From: a virus
Strand: one strand, 5' to 3'
Length of the DNA stretch: 27,009 nucleotides
IMG/VR virus record: IMGVR_UViG_3300032605_000110
Span: 1 to 27,009 of that record
The notes under the pieces are model-generated. The model worked only from the letters and a program-made list of their open reading frames with translations. It was not told the origin of the DNA and searched no databases. This document shows, piece by piece, positions 23,085 through 27,009 of the stretch; within the stretch, counting starts at the first letter, position 1; every line of letters starts with the position of its first letter. Made by a program: the position numbers and the translations under genes.

Positions 23085-23275
23085 TATTTATCCCCCAGTA
23101 AAGGTGCACCGTCATCATTTGATTTGAATATCAACTTCATCAACAACTCTTCCCTTGCTTTTCTAAATCTTTCATTAGCCAACTTTTCCATTGTTTGATG
23201 CCGAGCAATTGCTCTTATTTTTTCTTCCTCAGTCCACTCTGAACCATCATTACTTTCAAACTCAAATTTAGTCAT
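23084..23275 (-). CDS. Small charged helical protein
   Basis: The start is set at the ATG at 23275 (MTKFEFESNDGSEWTEEEKI), which has GGAG seven bases before it; a TTG 15 bases upstream would add five residues without a better site. The product has 63 residues, highly charged and mostly helical (RAIARHQTMEKLANERFRKA, then REELLMKLIF), ending DDGAPLLGDK. The stop shares a base with the next ATG. No family was recognised. The repeat-rich non-coding block begins 20 bases upstream of it. Confidence 0.6.
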   Translation of the reverse strand: MTKFEFESNDGSEWTEEEKIRAIARHQTMEKLANERFRKAREELLMKLIFKSNDDGAPLLGDK

Positions 23276-23294
23276 TTCATACTCCAACAAAAGT

Positions 23295-23524
23295 ACTCGC
23301 CTGATCTCTAGAACAACAGGCAGGCAGGCGAGTTAGAACCCAACAGATACATGCCTCACCACTGGAACGCATGAATGCGATTCCAGGGGAGTTCCTGAAT
23401 GGTAATTGCGCTGTGGTTTTTACTTCAGGTAAGTAAAACCCAAAAGTAGCAACAAAACTATAACCCATTAGGTTTAGAACTCGCCTGAAGCAGTTCAGGT
23501 AAGTGCAGGCAGGTTCAGGCAAGT
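23295..23524. repeat. Cluster of six CAGGYRAGT repeats in a non-coding block
   Basis: The 254-bp stretch from 23276 to 23529 has no convincing gene. The nonamer CAGGYRAGT occurs on the plus strand at 23325, 23426, 23496 and 23516 and inverted at 23295 and 23479. Several copies pair: 23295 with 23325 (9-bp arms), and 23479-489 with 23494-504 (9 of 11, four-base loop). The copy at 23426 sits in the loop and arm of a hairpin at 23415-23440 (GGTTTT.ACTT and AAGTAAAACC, one bulge). Its place right after the replication gene suggests an origin or a regulatory RNA. Confidence 0.6.
23362..23386. repeat. Stable hairpin within the repeat block
   Basis: The arms CTGGAACGCA and TGCG(A)TTCCAG form a ten-pair stem with one bulged A around a four-base loop TGAA. 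There is no T run on either strand, so it is not an intrinsic terminator. It may be part of an origin or an RNA structure. Confidence 0.5.
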
Positions 23525-23529
23525 TAAGT

Positions 23530-25608
23530 TTAATCATGGTAAGCCCAGTTACCAAGGGTTCTGACCAATCTGGCGTTTCTATGTATACCAAATTCCTTAC
23601 ATTGTTCAGGAGTCGGCACAATTCTTTCTACCATTCCGCGGTCAATCATGGTTGAAAATATATGTGGAATATTACTCTTGTCTCCCGCCACTTTTGAGTC
23701 TGTTATTTCCCCGTAAGTGCATCGTCCTAGGTCTTGAATCTGAGTGTTGATGAACTTGATTATTCGGCGAGCTGCATCGTCCGCTTTATTCTCAGCATTA
23801 ACTACTTCGCGCTCCTTCTTACTGGAACTGACTAACTCAACTGAATAGTATGGAGATGACTCGTTAATATCCCCATAACGGTTCTTTGATTGCGTGGTGT
23901 GGTGGCGTAATACGGCTCGCACTTCCTGAATCGTCTCGCTGAATCTTTTCTTTTTTGTAGCGAGTATGCGTCCCTCAATATTCTCGTCTTCAAATATAAA
24001 GGCTGTACCCGTAGCGTTACCGCCCCAAGCCGACGCGCCCCTCGCACTCAATTCCTCTACCGCACTGGTCCTACTCAAAGTCTTTGAGGTATGCCCACTA
24101 ATCCAGACTGGCATATAGTTACGGTAAAAGAACTCATTGTTAATTACGCTCATTAGGCGGCTGGCTTCGCTATTGTCGTTTTCATTTTCAAGCACGAACG
24201 TAGCGGACGCAGTATCAAATACCGTAAGCGGTGGAATCTCCCGTCCGTCAATATTCACCGTAAAGTCTTTTGCGTATTCCGCAGTGAACTTAATTTCATC
24301 GTCATTCATACGGAAGGCGGGGATAATCTTTATCCAATACTCCCAATCATCGCGCCCCAACTTTGAATAATGTGAACGCATACCGTAACAAATGCGGTCG
24401 GCTTGCGCATGGTCTTCAGTAATGTAAAGAACGCGCCTACGATGTTTTACCGTCAATCCCGTTGGTTCGGTTAGGTGTGCTACTTGTAACGCGAGGGGGA
24501 GCAATAGGGATGATTTACCTTTACCTTCCGCACCCGCAATAAAGGTTACGCCTTCCCCAATAAATCCGTCAATAACCCAGTCAGGTTCAGGCAGGTAATC
24601 ATAACTCAGCGGTACTGGTTTGAACTTCTCAAGAAATTGATCCTTCTTTTTATTTACTCCTAGTTCTTTTACTAGGTTTTCTCCTACCTCGGTTGATGAA
24701 TATTCAGGATTCCTAGACGCATAATGATACAAAGTTCCGAGTGTTATCTCGCCACGGGAGTTTGCATACACATCATTCCATTGATCCTCAATGTCTGCGT
24801 CACTCGCTACGGAATGCTTTGCACCTGATGAACGCTTAGACCATTCGTAAAATAATCTATAACCATCAGGTATGCGCGCAAGTGAGAAACATATCTGCAA
24901 CCATTCATCACGAGGGCAATCTGGGTCAATAAAACGCAATGCGCGTTCAATATCTTCCAATTGCTCAGGTCCAATAATGAGTTGCCCCAATGAACCTTTG
25001 CGCTCCGCGGATTCATCTGATATATCTTTGTCTATTTTTCTTTTGATGAACGGCTTCAGATCAACAATCTCACCGTCTTTAAACATGTTACCAGTAAAGG
25101 TAAAAAACTTAGCACGGGAGTAATATTCCCATCCTAACTCACCTGAACGATTCTTACCGCGGAAGTATTCTCCATAACCAATGGCATGCACCCCATTACC
25201 ACTCGGACTCATTTCTACGTATCCTGGTAGGCTTTGCGCTAGGGAATCATTCTTGTGCTCTGTAATATTGTCTAGGTCAATCCCTTGCCAGTATCCCTCA
25301 CCATCTTTACCGAGCGCAAAACCAAGACCAGTAAAGTTACCTTCACCTAATATCTCTACTGCTTTGTCATAAGTTACTAGGCGTTCTAAATCATCAGGGG
25401 TGTCAAGAGTACCACGGCGGAATGTCCCGTCAGCATAATACGGAACTTTTCTGGACTTGTTGCTGTTACTTTTATCTTTCTCACTGCGCCAGAGTAACCA
25501 TCGCCGAGCATGCCGCATCTTTTCAGGGACGATATCCTTGAAGCCGTCATTACTTTTAATTTCCTCAGTATTGTAGTCACCGAGGTTAAATCCAAATCTG
25601 TTAGCCAT
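23530..25608 (-). CDS. Primase-polymerase/helicase replication protein
   Basis: The product has 692 residues. The N-terminal archaeo-eukaryotic primase-type domain shows RRWLLWR (35-41), KVPYYADGT, GFALGKDGEGYWQGIDLDN (96-114, catalytic acids D111 and D113), EMSPSGNGVHAIGYG (132-146, the SxxGxGxH segment) and KFFTFTGN (167-174). A PriCT-type domain follows at about 218-296 (ALRFIDPDCPRDEWLQICFS, then W and TLYHYA). A RecA-like motor has Walker A GAEGKGKSS (359-367), VLYITEDH (393-400) and Walker B LTVFDTAS (461-468), then SGHTSK. The C-terminus (610-692) looks like a winged helix. It should prime and unwind phage DNA at the fork. It is the first long gene of the leftward run, and its ATG shares a base with the stop of a candidate 57-aa ORF. 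Confidence 0.9.
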   Translation of the reverse strand: MANRFGFNLGDYNTEEIKSNDGFKDIVPEKMRHARRWLLWRSEKDKSNSNKSRKVPYYADGTFRRGTLDTPDDLERLVTYDKAVEILGEGNFTGLGFALGKDGEGYWQGIDLDNITEHKNDSLAQSLPGYVEMSPSGNGVHAIGYGEYFRGKNRSGELGWEYYSRAKFFTFTGNMFKDGEIVDLKPFIKRKIDKDISDESAERKGSLGQLIIGPEQLEDIERALRFIDPDCPRDEWLQICFSLARIPDGYRLFYEWSKRSSGAKHSVASDADIEDQWNDVYANSRGEITLGTLYHYASRNPEYSSTEVGENLVKELGVNKKKDQFLEKFKPVPLSYDYLPEPDWVIDGFIGEGVTFIAGAEGKGKSSLLLPLALQVAHLTEPTGLTVKHRRRVLYITEDHAQADRICYGMRSHYSKLGRDDWEYWIKIIPAFRMNDDEIKFTAEYAKDFTVNIDGREIPPLTVFDTASATFVLENENDNSEASRLMSVINNEFFYRNYMPVWISGHTSKTLSRTSAVEELSARGASAWGGNATGTAFIFEDENIEGRILATKKKRFSETIQEVRAVLRHHTTQSKNRYGDINESSPYYSVELVSSSKKEREVVNAENKADDAARRIIKFINTQIQDLGRCTYGEITDSKVAGDKSNIPHIFSTMIDRGMVERIVPTPEQCKEFGIHRNARLVRTLGNWAYHD

Positions 25609-25781
25609 TAATTGATCCGCTTTTGTTGTTCGTTTAACAATGAGTTCATTTTAGGTTCCTCACCAATAGCCGATTGGTTGCGTGGCCAAGCGGATGACTC
25701 GTGAAGGAGCTGGCGTATTGATGAGGAAGCTAAAATGAACTCAACCACGCACCTTGAATTATAGTTCATTTTACACGCCAC
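25608..25781 (-). CDS. Candidate 57-aa ORF upstream of primase
   Basis: An open frame runs from a GTG at 25781, with GAGGGG six bases before it, to a TAA that overlaps the primase ATG (TAATG). It includes in-frame ATGs at 25769 and 25649. Segments such as ASSSIRQLLHESSAWPRNQ and IGEEPKMNSLLNEQQKRIN read like a real helical protein, and the junction matches the coupling used throughout this phage. Against it, the ORF contains the 28-bp inverted repeat and a TATAAT element, so the stretch could instead be an untranslated leader, with only the 13-codon ORF from 25649 (MNSLLNEQQKRIN) translated. Confidence 0.4.
   Translation of the reverse strand: MACKMNYNSRCVVEFILASSSIRQLLHESSAWPRNQSAIGEEPKMNSLLNEQQKRIN
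25641..25743. repeat. 28-bp inverted repeat around a 47-base loop
   Basis: The arms at 25641-25668 and 25716-25743 pair at 26 of 28 positions; a GCC/GGC pair can extend the stem inward past one bulge. Both arms contain the 11-mer AGTTCATTTTA, which occurs once more at 25763-25773. Read outward, each arm carries the same GAGGAA site, five-base spacer and ATGAACTCA. The region sits between divergent operons. It could be an operator, an origin or an RNA hairpin. Confidence 0.8.
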
Positions 25782-25805
25782 GGGTTTCCCCTCACAAAAT
25801 ATCCC

Positions 25806-25835
25806 TTGCCTCCCTGAAGCAATCCGAGCTATAAT
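25806..25835 (+). promoter_or_regulatory. Promoter for the rightward DUF932-like operon
   Basis: TTGCCT (25806-25811), an 18-base spacer, then TATAAT (25830-25835) in the context GAGCTATAATTTCAA. Transcription would begin near 25842, and the gene ATG at 25879 follows an AAGGA ribosome-binding site (25868-25872). This is the best promoter match in the window. Confidence 0.65.
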
Positions 25836-25878
25836 TTCAACTGCTTCACCTTATAAACGCTTAAATAAAGGAAATACT

Positions 25879-26625
25879 ATGACTTTTGAATTACCCGTAG
25901 CCGCCGTCTCTCCTTTGCAATCCGAGGGTCTCTCGCAGAAATACCAGATCATTCACACCACCGACGTAGTGGACATCATGACCGAGCATGACTTCATCGT
26001 TACGCAGGTACATTCGATGAAGCCTAGAGTCCGTGATCCCCGTGTTGTAGAACATTTTATTAGATTGCGGCACAAAGACTTTTCTCACGAAATTAACGGC
26101 ACAATCCCTGAAGTGTTAGTAGTCAATTCTAACGATGGTTCAACTTCATTACGCATGGACGCTGCGCTGTTCCGCTTGATTTGCGGGAATGGTTTAATCG
26201 TCAAATCCGCTGATATCTATAGGTCTCGGCTACGCCACGTGGACGTGACTGAGCAATCAGTTATTGAGGAATCAAAAAAGGTTATCAACGCTGCAATAGA
26301 AGCCGCAAAGCGTATTGAAAAGTTTCAAAAGAAAATACTAATGGGTTACGCGGTATATGAGTTTGCATGCGAGGCTAGTGAATTAGCCCTCAAAATTGTA
26401 GGTTCAAATATTAAACCAGGAGACCTATTAGTTTCTAGGCGAGATGAGGATTCAGGCGGTGCACTCTGGAACGTCCTGAACCGAGTTCAAGAGAACCTAG
26501 TCAAAGGCGGAATCACTTATCGCACTCGCAAAGGTCGGCAGATGACCTCACGAGGCATCACTGGTGCTACGCCGTTAATTCAAATGAACGAACGCTTATG
26601 GGCATTAGCGGAGGACTATCTATGA
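25879..26625 (+). CDS. DUF932-like phage/plasmid protein
   Basis: The product has 248 residues. Segments FIVTQVHSMKPRVRDPRVVE, HFIRLRH, PEVLVVNSNDGSTSLRMDAA, LFRLICGNGLIV and RLRHVDVTEQ follow the core of the DUF932 family, where an N-S-x-x-G-S-S-x and C-x-N-G-L-x arrangement is typical. DUF932 proteins are common in phages and plasmids and their role is not settled. The C-terminal 100 residues are helical, with a basic end (GITYRTRKGRQMTSRGITGA). It is the first gene of the rightward operon, with its own promoter, and its stop overlaps the next start (ATGA). Host take-over or replication support are possibilities, not shown. Confidence 0.8.
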   Translation: MTFELPVAAVSPLQSEGLSQKYQIIHTTDVVDIMTEHDFIVTQVHSMKPRVRDPRVVEHFIRLRHKDFSHEINGTIPEVLVVNSNDGSTSLRMDAALFRLICGNGLIVKSADIYRSRLRHVDVTEQSVIEESKKVINAAIEAAKRIEKFQKKILMGYAVYEFACEASELALKIVGSNIKPGDLLVSRRDEDSGGALWNVLNRVQENLVKGGITYRTRKGRQMTSRGITGATPLIQMNERLWALAEDYL

Positions 26626-26906
26626 ACGCAAATGAACTACCAGCAGAACAATTAGCTCAATGGTGCGATGAAGCATCACAGGAATATGGTAATAAACCAC
26701 TTGTGCAGGTAGCCAACATGCTACGCAAGCAACACGCTGAAATAGAAGCATTGAAAGAACCAAAGATACCTTTACTTGAGCAAGAAATTAAATTCATACT
26801 TGGTAATGGTCAATGCTGGCAAGGTGAAGATTGTAGTATGCCGAACCTAATGTACATTATTCGTGCAGTAGAGGTGGCACATGGAATAGGAGTTAAACAA
26901 AAATGA
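26622..26906 (+). CDS. Small hypothetical protein with AHGIG tail
   Basis: The start at 26622 (MNANELPAEQLAQWCDEASQ) overlaps the previous stop (ATGA) and has GGAGG seven bases upstream; a frame-matching ATG 24 bases earlier lacks such a site. The product has 94 residues: a helical first part with LVQVANMLRKQHAEIEALKE, then IKFILGNGQCWQGEDCSMPN (two cysteines) and YIIRAVEVAHGIGVKQK. The ending resembles those of the 77-aa and 88-aa leftward proteins. No function was recognised. The stop overlaps the next ATG (ATGA). Confidence 0.65.
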   Translation: MNANELPAEQLAQWCDEASQEYGNKPLVQVANMLRKQHAEIEALKEPKIPLLEQEIKFILGNGQCWQGEDCSMPNLMYIIRAVEVAHGIGVKQK

Positions 26907-27009
26907 ACATACAAAGATTAATAGAAACACACAACACCCATGAAGAACCACATGACTGGTCGGAACAAGCTAAAGAGGCGTTGGGGCAATTACAAAATGC
27001 TTTAGAACA
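26903..27009 (+). CDS. Hypothetical protein, 5' end only
   Basis: The ORF opens at 26903 (MNIQRLIETHNTHEEPHDWS), overlapping the previous stop by ATGA, with AGGAG ten bases before it. Thirty-five codons are visible before the window ends, with no stop. The sequence is charged and helical (EQAKEALGQLQNALE). It is the third gene of the rightward operon. Nothing more can be said of its function. Confidence 0.55.
   Translation, partial: MNIQRLIETHNTHEEPHDWSEQAKEALGQLQNALE

Noticed and set aside
23277-23621. A 114-codon leftward frame across the repeat block
   Set aside because: It overlaps the end of the primase gene in another frame, has poor start context and an irregular composition, and covers the repeats and hairpins. 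A chance open frame is more likely.
25669-25715. A tRNA-like string (TGGCCAAGCGGA) in the loop of the inverted repeat
   Set aside because: There is no acceptor stem, no T-loop GGTTCGA-type box and too little length. It is not a tRNA.
1-27009. Signs of lysogeny (integrase, repressor, attachment site)
   Set aside because: No such gene or site was found in this window. This does not exclude them in the rest of the genome.

Overview
The window is part of a tailed double-stranded DNA phage genome (Caudoviricetes). Its best-recognised parts are a large terminase, a large P22-type portal, a coiled-coil scaffold, an HK97-fold type major capsid protein, a P22 gp4-like neck protein and long fibre proteins. 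That set, with no tape-measure or contractile-sheath gene in view, points to a short-tailed (podovirus-like) virion. No integrase, lysogeny repressor, tRNA or bacterial housekeeping gene is visible. The host cannot be read from the sequence. The gene style (many small overlapping genes, AT-leaning composition, virion proteins rich in G/S/T/N) resembles uncultivated aquatic phages, but that is an inference.

Layout. Almost everything from 1 to 25.8 kb is on the minus strand, so the gene order is read from right to left. At the right end, a divergent control region (about 25.6-25.88 kb) separates a rightward early-type operon (a DUF932-like protein and two small genes) from the leftward genes. 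The leftward run begins with a primase-polymerase/helicase replication protein (25608-23530). A 250-bp non-coding block of short repeats and hairpins follows (23295-23524), then seven small coupled genes (23275-21791). The packaging and head module comes next: terminase large subunit, a 916-aa multidomain protein (PcfJ-like and possible ADP-ribosyltransferase segments), portal, two small genes, a GroES-like co-chaperonin, scaffold, a conserved small protein and two head proteins that include the major capsid protein. The neck, fibre and structural module spans 10798-1423. It includes a histidine-rich basic protein, a neck protein with a discoidin-like insert, a GIY-YIG-like homing endonuclease and two fibre proteins. 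The left end (1421-1) is a chain of tiny genes ending in two small membrane proteins that may belong to lysis.

Expression logic. Genes are tightly coupled by ATGA, TAATG or TTGA overlaps. A shared element resembling AGCTATAATTTC, a -10 box with conserved flanks, occurs in most of the true gaps. Rho-independent terminator-like hairpins lie behind the major capsid gene, the histidine-rich gene and a small gene before the co-chaperonin, so the long structural operon is probably subdivided.

Most notable observations: (1) a basic [MY]K[KR]GG-type motif shared by several unrelated proteins; (2) a phage GroES homologue inside the head module; (3) the 916-aa protein between terminase and portal; (4) the repeat and hairpin block after the primase; (5) a near-perfect 28-bp inverted repeat in the divergent region, lying inside a previously uncounted small ORF; (6) carbohydrate-binding-like modules inserted into neck and head proteins.
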